NCBI GenBank assembly: GCA_951213105.1
Contig: OX578138.1
Span: forward strand, 93,848,914-93,912,913
DNA length: 64,000 bases
Direction of reading: 5' to 3'
DNA from: Amaurobius ferox
Taxonomy: Eukaryota > Arthropoda > Arachnida > Araneae > Amaurobiidae
Position numbers and translations under genes: made by a program. The notes under the pieces were generated by a model. That model did no database searches. It was given only the letters and a program-made list of their open reading frames with translations, and was not told the origin of the DNA. Every line of letters starts with the position of its first letter. Position 1 is the first letter of the stretch. This document shows positions 23,220 to 34,890 of this stretch, piece after piece.

Positions 23220-24250
23220 TTAAGCGAAGGTTTTAAATATTGCCTATGATGCTGTCTTATTTTCACCAATTTTTATATATACCCAACGCATTTAATATTG
23301 CTAAAACTTGGTATCAATAATATTCTTTATGGAGGAAAGTCATTTCAGCAGTGCATTGTTGGTTCTACAGCTACGCAGAAGTGCTACCGGGAAAATCACC
23401 CCGAATAAAAAAAAAATATTCGCTTAAAATTTTGCTGGATTAAAAAAAATAATAAAACATATATAGTTCTATATTTTGTGTTAACAAATCCGGATACAAT
23501 GTTTTGTGAAATACCATTAGTATTTGAAGTAGTTACCATGTATACAGGTACAAGAATTTGAAGACAGACGACTGACGACAAACTACAAAAGGTAGAACGA
23601 TACACAGATATTACTCTAAAAGTAGTCAGAACGTACTCAGGAGGTCCTAAAACATATGGGCATGAAAATCTCGAAGTTGTAAATTTTCGTGAAAATATTT
23701 CTTTTTTATTACACTTGTATAAGTACAATAATTTTTACTTTTTCACGCGCGTAGGAGTATAGCGAATATATTGTTATCAAGTAAAATTTTTATTTCTAAA
23801 TTTTGATGTCAATATATGATTCAGGACCTCCCCCACACATTTTGACTTTTTTTAGAGTGGTGTGCGTCTGACTGTTTATCGTCTGTCTGTCTGTCGTCTA
23901 TTGTATGTCTGTGGTCGATTCCTTGTGTATACAATGACTGCCATAAATATTAATGGATTTTCAAGGAACTTTTTATCCGTCTTTGTTTATGAAAAACAAA
24001 CACTGGACAGCATTTATTGAAATTCAAGCAAAAACTTTGAAACGCATCAGAATTTTTATATTTTCTTAACACGGCAGCATAGGACATTTGACATAATTAC
24101 GAATTAAAGGATTCATTTATTGCTCAATAGTAACGAAATATAATAATTTCCATTGTTATAGTGAAAAATAGCATGAACACAATTTTCGTGTTCGTGACGC
24201 TATCAGTTCCTTTATACAAAACGATGGATTATGTAAGAGAAAATTAATTT
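23220..24250 (+). mobile_element. Dispersed element F4, copy 2
   Basis: It shares with 12530-13250 the blocks GCAGTGCATTGTTGGT, CACATTTTGACTTTTTTTAG, a GTCTGTCTG tract (23890-23915), AATATTAATGGATTTTCA and GGCAGCATAGGACA in the same order. An additional ~400 bp (23390-23790) is inserted relative to copy 1, and the 110-codon minus frame at 23396-23728 lies in that extra part. The frame is AT-biased, with no recognisable domain, so I do not call it a gene. Confidence 0.5.
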
Positions 24251-24687
24251 AATTCTGTAATGAAAATCACGTTCATCAGATTTTTTTCTTTCAATTTGAA
24301 TATTAAAGAGTATAAATACATTTATAAGATCAAAATATTTAGACTGTGTTTAATCTATAACATTCGATTAAACACAACTGGAAAAAGTAACATTGTAGAA
24401 TATATTGATAGTTTTAACTGCTAAAGTAATTTAATTGAATGGTTACTGGAATGCAAATTTCAGATGTATTTGGTTGTCGTAACAGGGTTGTATTTGATTT
24501 TTCACAAAAAATTACCATGTGTATATATTTTGATAAACATCTCAACAAATTCGGAGATTCCTGAAATATGAAGTCGAAATTTTGACTCTTTGAGAAGTGG
24601 TTAGCAACAACCTAATATAATTTATATTATGCATATGGATTTGAATGCGATGTTAATTTTCTACAGGAAGAATGGTTTATCATTTCC
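24251..24687. other. Unassigned AT-rich sequence
   Basis: No repeat or frame recognised. Confidence 0.4.
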
Positions 24688-25752
24688 AATACTTTTCAAC
24701 ATAGTCGAAAAGTTTTTACGACTTTTTAAAAAGTGTTTATGATCATCTGTCTGTCTGTCCGTTCGAACGATAACTGCCGTAAAATTATTTTATCAAAATG
24801 AAATTTTAGTATATGATTGAGACGGACTGTGGGACATATGGGAATGTAAAAGAATAATATCACCCAATTAGTTTTGGGATGAATCCAGGTTGAAGAAGTG
24901 AAATACATTGAACTCCATGGGAAGTAATTATTCAAACATTTTTTAGGCAAAGTTAAAATTCATAAATTGCTTCGAAAATTCTAGAAAATATTCAAATTAA
25001 CCTATAAAATATATAAAAATAATTTCGGCAGAATATGTCCAGTAGTTTTTAAATAAAAATAAAAAAAGTAATCACACACTAATTTTTTGTCGGCCACTCA
25101 TCCTGCTACTCATACCATAGGATGAGTCGGGTGGCGTGGGTCTTCCACGCTAATTATATGAAGAGATCACGTGACCCACTTCAAAATGAAATATGGCATC
25201 CATCTTTTTTTCTCAATGTAAAAATCGTGATTTTAAAAGTTCTTTTAAATTTATATTTTGTGTTACATCCGTCCTTAAACTGCTTTATTTTTCCGTATTT
25301 TCTGTGCATATATGTTCTGCGCCAATGCAATTGCAATATATTCAAATTTAAATGATCATCAAACTTTGATTATTTCTACAACGAAGTCTAATTTTATGGA
25401 AGACAGAATGTAAATAAGTGATTGTAAGCTGAGTTGTATAAGAAGAGCTGAATATTTTTCACGCAAAATTATTTAGCTCTGGAGTCTGGAATAAAAGTGA
25501 TATGAATGAAATACTCATTGATTTTACATAGAGAGTCAGACGATTTATATCTCCATGAAGTCATTTGAATAAAGTTCATTTTTTCCGATGAAGTTCTAAG
25601 TTTCCAAATATAATAAATTATTGTAACACTGTGATAATTTAAAACATATCAGCGCTGAATGAATCGTATTTTAAAGATGTTTAAATAAAATCGCGTTACA
25701 GTTGAAAAGCGTTTCATAATCAATACATTATACTTTATTGATCTTTCTTGTC
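24688..25752 (+). mobile_element. F3 element, copy 3, carrying a small insertion
   Basis: The hairpin is decayed (ACTTTTCAACATAGTCGAAAAGTTTTT), followed by GTCTGTCTGTCC (24747-24760) and the GGGACATATGGGAATGTAAA and GGATGAATCCAGGTTG segments. Its 3' end is CAGTTGAAAAGCGTTTCATA (about 25698) followed by the tail ending TTGATCTTTCTTG. A ~62-bp foreign segment sits at 25085-25146. The 3' terminus seeds the minisatellite at 26033-26155. Confidence 0.75.
25085..25146. mobile_element. ~62-bp small inserted sequence, copy 2
   Basis: GGCCACTCATCC pairs imperfectly with GGATGAGTCGGGTGG, followed by CGTGGGTCTTCCACG. The other F3 copies lack it. It is bracketed by CACACTAATT (25075-25084) and CACGCTAATT (about 25147-25156), a 10-bp candidate target duplication with one mismatch. 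It is related to 47263-47333 and 3312-3372. Confidence 0.55.
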
Positions 25753-26163
25753 TTTATATTATTTTTCATATATCAATTTGTCATACTGTAGAATATTATA
25801 TTATAGAAATATTATTGTTTTAACGAAAATTTTCGTTTTCGAGATTGTGATACCAAATATTTTAACACCTCCTGGACACGTTTTAGCTATATTTAGACTG
25901 TCCATTTGTCTGTCTGTCTGTGTGCCTGCCTGCTGTCTGCTTGTGGAAAATTTCTTGTGTGCAGAATAGCAGCCACAAGTGTAAATTGAGTTTCCCGAAA
26001 CTTTATATCCAACTTGTATTAAAACATCTTTCTTGATGATTGATCTTTCTTTATGATTGATCTATCTTGATGATTGATCTTTCTTGATGATTGATCTTTC
26101 TTGATGATTGATCTATCTTGATTGATTTTTCTTGATGATTGATCTTTCTTGTCTTTATATGAT
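25753..26163. repeat. ~390-bp duplicated F4-like unit, copy 1
   Basis: The sequence from TTTGTCATACTGTAGAATAT through GTCTGTCTGTGTGCCTGCC (25911-25930) to AACTTGTATTAAAA recurs at 26949-27210. Between them lies an F1 element, so a tandem duplication was later split by an F1 insertion. It resembles F4 in the CTCCTGGACACGTTTTAGC and GTCTG tract region. Confidence 0.75.
26033..26155. repeat. 17-bp minisatellite derived from the F3 3' end
   Basis: About seven units of TTGATGATTGATCTTTC (with variants CTATC and TTTTTC) run in tandem. The unit matches the terminal bases of F3 (for example ATGATTGATCTTTTTTG near 47840), so the array looks like expansion of an F3 terminus. Confidence 0.8.
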
Positions 26164-26948
26164 TACTTTCCCTGCAATACATGGTAATGTATAGGGTAAG
26201 TATTAGAATCATGTCGAAAATTGCAAGTTTTCGACGGATCTACACGTTTCAACACCTCTAGAATACGAAAAAATCATTTTTAGCGGGACGTCTGTGTGTG
26301 TGTCTGTGAGTCTGTGTGTCTGTGTGTCTGTCTGTGTGTCTGTCTGTGCAGATTTTGTATCCACTCTAACTAAAAAACTAAATGACCGAATTTCATAAAA
26401 TTTGGTAGGTAAGTCACTTGTGGGCGAGTCTGGAGCTGATTAGTTTTGAATACGATTCAGGATAAAAGAACCCGCCTTTTTTTGCGAAATGGTCCGCAAA
26501 AGATTTTATCCACTCTAGCTGTAAAACTAATGGACTGAATTTCACAAAATTTGGTAGATAAGTTACTTGTGGGTCACCCTGGTGCTGATTAGATTTGGGT
26601 AGGATTCAGAAAAAAAATCTATCTTTTTTTGCAAAATGGCCCGCAAAAATCGGCAAAATCTAAAATAAAAAAATACGTATAATCAAATGTATCCATTAAA
26701 TGATTGTTTAATACGAAATTTTTAACGAAGAAAAGAATAAGACCAACCCCATTACACTAGAACTAGCCGTTCTAGAGATATTTTAGTGTTTTCGTATTTT
26801 CTCTACGCCATCTTTGAAAATAAGTCCAGTTATCAAATGAGAACGAAAATTGAATTGAAAAAGTGAATTAAATTTAATTAAAATAAAAAGAACGTCGATA
26901 TAAGTCAGCAGGGAAAGTCATGTGCTGCCCACATCAGATTTTTTTTTT
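26164..26948 (+). mobile_element. F1 element inserted into a duplicated sequence
   Basis: It is full length: hairpin 26164-26200, GTCTGTGTG tract (26291-26347), two internal blocks, and 3' end CAGCAGGGAAAGT with CATGTGCTGCCCACATCAGA and a T run to ~26948. The flanks TCTTTATAT and ATATATTAATTTGTCAT are contiguous (apart from a short T-rich stretch) in the sister copy near 25755-25780. That sister copy serves as an internal empty site and shows insertion into a T-rich target with no obvious duplication. Confidence 0.85.
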
Positions 26949-27325
26949 ATATATTAATTTGTCATACAGAAGAATATTATATTATAGAAATATTATTGTT
27001 TTAACGAAAATTTTCGTTTTCGAGATTTTGATACCAAATATTTTAACACTTCCTGAACACGTTTTAGCTATATTTAGACTGTCCATTTGTCTGTCTGTCT
27101 GTGTGCCTGCCTTCTGTCAGCTTGTGGATAATTTCTTGTGTGCAAAATAGCTGCCACAAGTGTAAATTGATTTTCACGAAACTTTATATCAAACTTGTAT
27201 TAAAAGATCTAGAACTATATATAATTGTCTGAAATTCTAACGAAAACTTTTAAATTTATTTGAAATTTTATACTTTCCACCAGACAGCATTTGGCATAAT
27301 TATGCATAAAATGACTATATGTATA
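26949..27325. repeat. ~390-bp duplicated F4-like unit, copy 2
   Basis: It repeats 25770-26030, with extra sequence to ~27300 that includes CACCAGACAGCATTTGGCAT, comparable to GGCAGCATAGGACA of F4. The 76-codon frame at 26920-27150 parallels a 73-codon frame in copy 1, but both are translations of the repeat. Confidence 0.7.
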
Positions 27326-28190
27326 ACTGAATCCGGGATAATGTATAAGGAAAGTATTGTGACGGGGTCGAAAATTCGAATTCGAGTTTTCGACGGGGAA
27401 GCACGCTTCAAGCATCCCTGATCACGAATCAAACATTTTTGAAGTGATGTCTCTGTGTGTGTGTGTGTCAGTGAATCTTTGGGGACGATATCTCGCGAAC
27501 GAAAGGAGCGATTCGAATGAAATTTGGTACAAAAATCACAATCCGTGAATACTGGAAGCCTATTGTTCTCAAACGCAATCGAATGTTCAGAACCCCCCCC
27601 CCCTAAATTTTCCAGTGAAATTTTGAAAAACCCATCAAAAATCGAAACCTTTAATATAATTACTCAAATAGATATCTCTTAGGTAATTTTTCCTTAGAAA
27701 AGGATTTACATGAAATTTAGAACGCTAGCACGAACCGTTCTCGAGATATTAAACATTTTTTAAAGAAATTTAACAAAAAATCCCATAAAATAAAAAAATA
27801 TATTAACTGTTAAGAAACATGTTCACTTTTCATATGTAATATCATGCGATAAATTCGGTGGCATCATTCTCGTGGATCTAGCTCGTACCAATCATGAGAA
27901 AAGATACTTTGAGTAATACTTTTGTATTTAAAAGCCAATAGTCATTTATCTGCTGTAAGAATAATTTATTTCTCCTTCCATAACGCTTTGCGAGATTTTG
28001 GCGACGAATTTGGCGGAATGTCGGCAACTTGACGACTTTTTTAAATGTTGCCAAATTAACGAAAATCTCGCCAAATGGTTAAAAATGACGCTAAATCACT
28101 AAAAATGACGCTAAATCACTAAAAATGACGACTAATTGACGAAAATTCAATATCTTGAAAAGAATATAAGTATCTAAGAATAAGTTATTT
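27326..28190 (+). mobile_element. F2 hairpin-ended element, copy 1 (both termini truncated)
   Basis: It starts within the 5' hairpin (ATAATGTATAAGGAAAGT) and continues with the inner palindrome TCGAAAATTCG/CGAGTTTTCGA, a short GT tract, CGAACGAAAGGAGCGATTCG and AAATTTGGTACAAAAATCAC. A run of TGGCGA/CGCCAA motifs (27985-28080) follows. It ends at CAATATCTTGAAAAGAATAT without the usual 3' end, where the next F2 begins. Confidence 0.8.
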
Positions 28191-28193
28191 TTT

Positions 28194-28342
28194 TTACTTT
28201 CTTTATATACATAATGTATAAGGAAAGTATTGTGACATGGTCGAAAATTCGAATTCGAATTTTCGACGGGAGAGCACGTTTCAAGCATCCCTGATCACGA
28301 ATCAACCATTTTTGAAGTGATGTCTGTGTGTGTGTGCGTGTG

Positions 28343-28386
<44 letters not shown>

Positions 28387-29170
28387 TGTGTGTGTGTGTG
28401 TCAGTGAGTCTGTGGAGACGATAACTGACGAACGAATGGTCCGATTCGAACCAAATTTGGTACAAAAATCACAATCCGTAAACACTGGATGCCTGTTGTT
28501 TTTATACGTAATCGAATTTCCAGAACCCCCCTAAATTTTCGAATGAAATTTTGAAAAAATCGTCAAAAAATCAAAATCGCTAATGAAGTTACGCAAATAG
28601 ACATTTCTTATGTAATTTTTCATTAGAAAACGATTGGCATAAATTTTAGAACGCTAACATGAACCGTTCTCGATATACTGTACATTTTTAAAAAAAATTA
28701 TGAAAAAGTCACATAAAAAAAAAAATCCTATTGAGAAACATGTTCGCTTTTCATATGTAATACCATGCGGTAAATTGAGTGACATCATTCTCGTGGATCT
28801 AGCTCGTTCCATTCATGAAAAAATATATTTTGAATAATACTTTTGTATTTGAACGCCAATAGTCATTTATCTGCTGTAAGAATAACTTTTTTCTTTGTGC
28901 ATAACGCTTGGCGAGATTTTGGCGACGAATTTGGCGGAATGTCGCCAACTTGGCGAGTTTTTTGAAATGTTGCCAAATTAATGAAAATCTCGCCAAATGG
29001 ATAAAAATGATGCTAAATCAATGAAAATGACGACTAATTGTCGAAAATTCAATATCTTGGAAAGAATATTAGTATCTACTATAAGAAAAACCTATGTTTT
29101 ATTGTAAAAGTAGTAAATTCATTACATTATATAAGGAAAGTCATGTGTTGCCCACATCAGATTTTTTTTT
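28194..29170 (+). mobile_element. F2 element, full-length copy 2
   Basis: The 5' hairpin at 28194-28228 has arms ACTTTCTTTATATACAT and ATGTATAAGGAAAGT. It then carries the palindrome GAAAATTCGAATTCGAATTTTC, a long (GT)n tract (28323-28402), the CGAACGAATGGTCCGATTCG segment, repeated CGCCAA motifs (28915-29000) and the 3' end TTATATAAGGAAAGT plus ATGTG/CACAT hairpin and T run. It is tandem to copy 1. The CVCVCV-type frames are the GT tract. Confidence 0.88.
28323..28402. repeat. (GT)n microsatellite in F2 copy 2
   Basis: About 80 bp of GT with scattered GC, AA and CT interruptions. It is the longest GT tract in the F2 copies here; the same position is occupied by shorter tracts in the others. 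Confidence 0.95.
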
Positions 29171-29237
29171 GCTGTAAAAGCAGTAAATTCATTGCATTAT
29201 ATAAGGAGAGTCATGTGCTGCCCACATCAGACTTTTA
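29171..29237 (+). mobile_element. Extra duplicated F2 3' end
   Basis: A second copy of the last ~67 bp of F2 (CTGTAAAAGCAGTAAATTC, TTATATAAGGAGAGT, CATGTGCTGCCCACATCAGA) directly follows the first. The same doubling is seen at 46325-46486 in another F2. Confidence 0.85.
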
Positions 29238-31389
29238 TGTTTATGACGCCAGTAGACCCATTGTTAAACTTTGGTATCAATCGACAATACATATCCTTCT
29301 GACAGATGATCTAACAGTGAAATGATTTCATGTGATGATTATGAGATACAGATGATCTAACAATGAGATGATTTGATGCGATGATCTTCAGGGGAAGGGC
29401 TTATTATTTATTGGCAATAATTCAATATCTGGTTCAGCCCCGTGGGTACCTATTTAAATCAATATAAAATGAGTTGCAGGTGGAATAAATTATATTTTTA
29501 TCTTACGCAAAATTTAAAAAGGTGCATAAATTGTATGTAACTGGCTTTGGTATAGTGTATTCATTATCTATATAATATGCACTAAACTAAGTGACGGGGC
29601 AATGTATATTAAAATTGAAGTGCGTTTCACCTTAACTAGAATCCTGGGTTTGTAGTCTTTCTAACCATCTCAGCTTGGAGATTAGGGGGGGAGGGGATCA
29701 TCACCCAACGAGGCCGTGACCAAAGATGGAAGGACGGCCGTATCATCTACGACACTAGTCCGAAAGATGATCCGTCGAGCTCTTACTCCAGTCGTCGATG
29801 GGTTTGGATAGACGAGGTTACAAAGACGCAGCCCCCTCCATCACCTGGAAGAGTGCCGCTCATGATCTCGGGTGCTAACTCCCGGAAGACAATCCCCAGA
29901 TTTGTGTATTTCCTCAGACGAGGTGAGTCGAATTCAAAAAGGCCACGTCCAATACGAATAAGCACCTTTCCCCATAGGGGAAACAATGTGTAGAGTTTGT
30001 GACAAGATACGATTCTACGGTTAGCCAGTATGCTGTGAGAATGTGAAATAAGGCTCGATTATGATATTAGGCAACAAAATGACTACCCTGTTTCGCAGAA
30101 ATAAGAATATGTGCCATCAATAATCAGTAATCGCCGACTTCCAGCGCAGTCCTTAAGCATGTATGATCTTCCAATACTGCAACAATAAATAATAAGCGTT
30201 CACTTGCAGGACAGTGTCTTCATGATATCAGAGTTTATGACGTCCAATATGCTGCGTCGCTAATCAATAATCGCCGAGTATCAGCAAAGTGTCCTCACAG
30301 CATCTTGACCTTTGTTAGCACCGTGGTGCTTCAAGCATTAATATTCGATGAGTCTGCGTTGTGCATGAGCTAAGATGATTACCCTGTATTGTGTATGTAC
30401 GACAAATAGCAGTCTTCGATGATTATCACCAACTTCCCACTCATACTCAGATAATCCAGGTATATTGCTCTGAGGTACCTCAGGTTTATTGTTCACTTTA
30501 AGTAATAATCACGGATGGAAGTTATAATTTCTGATTAAAAATTTCATTAACTCTAAAATAGCTATAACGTGCATAAGGGACAATTTAATTTTTGAAGTTT
30601 GAGCATACCCAATAAGTTTAAATATTGCAATGTATATATATGTATAATATGAAATTCTAATGATAGATCAGAGAGGAGATGTAACTCAAATAACCATTAC
30701 TTAATTTAAGCTAACTACGTAAAAAGATGCAAAAAATTGAGATTTATCAATCAAGAGGAGAATAAAATGCATATATCCAGTCATTAAGCTAAATATAATC
30801 AACATATATCAATGGTGAGAATTCGAATATTGAAAAACAGACAATAACCAAACAATAAAGCAAAACACGTGGAAAGACGGCACTAGGCTAAAAAAAGGAA
30901 ATTATTTTGAAAAGAACTTTCTTCATGTCCAAGTATCTATTTAAAATGAACAAAAAAATCTTATTTCTGAAGACGGAGATAGATAATAACTATAAACTCC
31001 GTCTATTTCGACTGCAAGCTAAAAGATTGAAAAATAAAATAGGAATATAAAAATATGATACCTGAGATAATTCTGAACATGCCCTATCTAAACGAGCAAC
31101 TATCAATAAATAACGGTACTACTGTTGTGTGTGTGTGTGTGTGTGTTTCGGTCTGTCTTAGATTCCAAATGAACAACATAATTAAAATATCGAAAATTCG
31201 TTTAGGATTGCCGGCACAAAGGAAAGTTTCAAAAATCTTACAGCACTTAGTCTTTCAGAAATAATAGAAGAATAACTAGAAACCTTTCGCTGTCAATCGG
31301 AAAAATTAAGCATTTAAATTATTTTGTCGTGCTCGGAAATAAGATTCAATATATTTTCTTATTAAACATGTTAATAGAATTATAAAATG
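29238..31389. other. Longest stretch without recognised repeats
   Basis: 29640-30480 is GC-richer than its surroundings, with CCCTCCATCACCTGGAAGAG and CCCGGAAGACAATCCCC. A 67-codon minus frame at 29783-29986 is not convincing. A pair of similar phrases (CAATAATCAGTAATCGCCGA near 30118 and CTAATCAATAATCGCCGAGT near 30262) suggests an old ~145-bp duplication. A (GT)n run lies at 31126-31146. Possible unique intergenic or intronic DNA, or an element present once. Confidence 0.4.
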
Positions 31390-32215
31390 TGAGGCATTTT
31401 TATGTACTTTCTTTAGTTGTAATATATTGCACTCGGGGCATTTTACGTACCTTCATTAGCAGGGAATTTGTATTCACTAAATATAATTTTTAGAAGCATG
31501 GGGGCTACTTCAATATGCAATACTCGCAATTCATTAAAATGTTGCATTTAAAAGAATTTTTACCAGAATTATTTCAATTTTTATTTCCACCTCAATGTAC
31601 TGTTAATTTTTGCAGTAATCTTCAAAAGCAATATTTAACTAACTTCTTTCACTCCGAAAAGTATTTTCATATTCAGAAAATTTATTATCAACTTTTATTA
31701 AGTATGTAGGTATCACATTTAATGACCAAACGCCATTTTGAATACGCGTAGCGCGGGTGGGGCAGGTTAGTTAAATATTGCTTTTGAAGATTACTGCAAA
31801 AATTATCAGCAAATTGAGGTGGAAATAAAAATTGAAATAATTCTGGTAAAAAATTGTTTAAATATGTCATTTTTAATATAACGTTTTAATGAATTGCGAA
31901 TAGTGCATATTGAAGTAACCCCGCATACTTCTAAAAAGTATATTTCGTGAATACAAATTCCCTGCTAATGAAGATGCTTAATATGCCCCGAGTGCAATAC
32001 ATTACGACTAATAAAAGTACGTAAAATACCTCTAATGTAATATTTTATTACTAATGAAGGTACATAAAATGCCTCTAATGCAATATTTTGCCACTAATGA
32101 AGGTACTTAAAATGCACTTAATGCTATATTTTACTGCAGATGAAGGTACTTAAAATGTTTCTAATGCAATATTTTACTACTAATGAAGGTACTTAAAATG
32201 CTTCTAATGCAATAT
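31390..32215. mobile_element. Foldback element with 43-bp tandem repeats on the right
   Basis: The left arm (about 31390-31650) and the inverted right arm (about 31762-32030) share AGCAGGGAATTTGTATTCAC, GCACTCGGGGCATTTTACG and CAAAAGCAATATTTAACTAA, each as reverse complements. To the right, four to five 43-bp units (CTAATGCAATATTTTACTAC plus TAATGAAGGTACTTAAAATG) run from about 32025 to 32215, with phases at 32068, 32111, 32154 and 32197. One similar monomer is near 53865. The 60-64-codon frames in the two arms mirror each other and are not genes. Confidence 0.75.
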
Positions 32216-32216
32216 T

Positions 32217-33310
32217 TTAAAATTCTGATGTGGACACCACATTGCATTCCTTATATAATGCAAGTACTTTATTTCTTTTACAGTGGAAAAATGAGATATA
32301 ACATCCACGGCATAATGTTTTTAACGCTGAATTGTACATTTGACGTTTTTCTGGAATACAACAAGTAAAACTATTTCGAAATACCCGACTAACTTATATT
32401 CCACGCAAGTCTAAATCAACAATTATCAATATGGATAGCATCCGCAATAAGTAATACAGTTCATATATTAAAATATTTTAATAATTAATTCATTAATTTG
32501 GCATCATTTTCATTTATTTAGTGAAAACTTTTCGCTTTTGACGACGTGTTCGTTAATCTGGTGGTGAAGCATTGCCATGTTGGCGATATTTTACTGTATT
32601 AATTGCCAAGTTTGCAAAATTTCAGGCCAAGCATTGCAGACAAATGGGAGGAAGGTAATTTCTTACATATTAATGATTGATGGCGGATTGTAAAACGTCA
32701 GAGCCCAAAAATATTACCCAAAGTATCTTCATTCGTGACTGGACCAAACTAAACCCATAATTATATTAATAAATTTATCGCTAAATATTACATGAAAAAA
32801 GTGAACATATTTGACAATAGTGTTTTAATATTTTATGTAATTTTTTTTATGAATTCATTTTGAAAAAAAAAGAAAAAATATCTTAAAAATGAAAGCATTC
32901 TAAATTTTAGGTTAATCGTTTTCTAATAAAAAAAATTACATAAGAAACGATCATTTAATTATAGAAGTTTCTGATTTTTTGGATGATTTTTTTTTATTTC
33001 ATTAAAAAATTTGGGGACCTACGAACATTAATCATGTGTTATCATCTTAGAATCATGTGTTTAGAATCAATAGGCTTCCAATGTTAAATGATTGTATATG
33101 TTGCACCAAATTTCGTTCGAAGCGCTTTATTCGTTCATGAGACATCGCATCCTCCCCTTCCCCTACACGCAGACATATCCTCATTAATTTTTAAATCGAG
33201 TTCAAGGACGCTTGAAACGTTCTTTTCCTTCAAAAACTCGAATTCGAATTTTTGATCCCGTCACAATACTTCCCCTATACATTACACTATGTATATGGGG
33301 AAAGTAAAAA
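32217..33310 (-). mobile_element. F2-related element, diverged copy
   Basis: The 3' end at 32217-32290 has CTGATGTGGACACCACAT and CCTTATATAATGCA. The body (32500-33150) is a degraded F2 in reverse orientation (GACGACGTG..., AAAAATTTGGGGACC, TTCGTTCGAAGCG). The 5' hairpin at 33273-33310 has arms ACTTCCCCTATACATTAC and TATATGGGGAAAGT, a variant with CCCC/GGGG in the stem. The GT tract is nearly gone. Confidence 0.7.
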
Positions 33311-33366
33311 CAATTTCTACTAGTCACTTTCTAACTTTATGTTAAACGATGCTAAAGAATTATGGC

Positions 33367-33933
<567 letters not shown>

Positions 33934-34029
33934 GGGGATGATTAACATAATGATCTAATTATTCGAAGTTAGCACTCTTGTTTTCGATTATCAAATACGA
34001 TTTTTTTTTGAGAAAAATACAGATATAAA

Positions 34030-34260
34030 GTTAAATTGTTGTCCGTCAACTCTATCAAATTTCAAACAACTAATTTTGCTTATACATTATGCATGAGATC
34101 GGCATTGTTACGAAGAAGAATGTAGGAATGTAATTTCTCATTATTAAAATGATTAGGAACTTTCCACTCTTGGAATAAAGCTTGTCGTTGCTTTACTTCG
34201 CAATAAATTCAAAAAGAATAAATATATTTAAGAGTAAAGGAGGGCATTTAAAAAAAATTG
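34030..34260. repeat. Dispersed repeat F6, copy 3 (short)
   Basis: It keeps TTTTGCTTATACATTATGCA, AATGTAGGAATGTAATTTCTC and AATAAATTCAAAAAGAATAA. The 5' core with the CAGCTG motif is missing. Confidence 0.55.
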
Positions 34261-34890
34261 CATTCAGACGTTGACGCTAAATTTGAAAACTGAAGACGTA
34301 CATCAGTATTTTTACCTTCTGGCGGCGTTAGAGAAAGTACTGAACTTCAAATAATTTTCGAATTCGAGAGTTTAACGTGTAAACACGCTTTAAGATCTCC
34401 TGAAATCCTTTAAGCACTTTTGGAAAGAATATGGACGCTATCAATCGAAAATGAACAGACTTATAATTATAAAATGTTATGTCCAGATGCACTACGTGAA
34501 AACTTGAACTATGTTTAGTCATTTTTATAATTATAACTCTAATTTTTCGACAGGTTAAGCTAGACTTTCGCGAAAACTGGTGATATTTTTGCCGTTGGAA
34601 AAGGATGCCAGCAAGCGAGACTACAACCCGGGGAGCAAAGTCAGCAGAACCATTTACCAGGCGTGAGTCGGAAGATGTTCTCGTCAAGGGTCGACTTCAA
34701 TCGCCACACGAATCTAGACCTGGTCATTAAGGCCAATCCCCCCCCCCCCGCAATCTAGACGAGTATGTTTCATGAACCCAGTGGGAAACTCCCGGGAACA
34801 ACCACACTTTGGGTGTCCACTTTGAGGAGGCGGGTCGGAGGAGCGGGCTACTGAGCGAACGGCCATGCTTGGAGGTTCTTCCCATAGGGA
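34261..34890. other. Unassigned, including a relict half-unit of the 159-bp satellite
   Basis: Positions 34539-34600 (CTAATTTTTCGACAGGTTAA...) align with the CTAATTATTCAACAGGTAA half of the satellite that starts at 34891. 34600-34890 is GC-richer, with a C run at 34739-34750. A 119-codon minus frame (34328-34687) exists but has no recognisable domain and spans the relict repeat; I do not call it a gene. Confidence 0.5.

Noticed and set aside
23396..23728. 110-codon minus-strand frame
   Set aside because: AT-biased composition, no domain, and located in a segment inserted relative to the other F4 copy. It could be a fragment of something, but there is no support.
34328..34687. 119-codon minus-strand frame
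   Set aside because: No recognised domain. It spans a relict satellite half-unit and AT-rich sequence, and no homologous copy keeps the frame.
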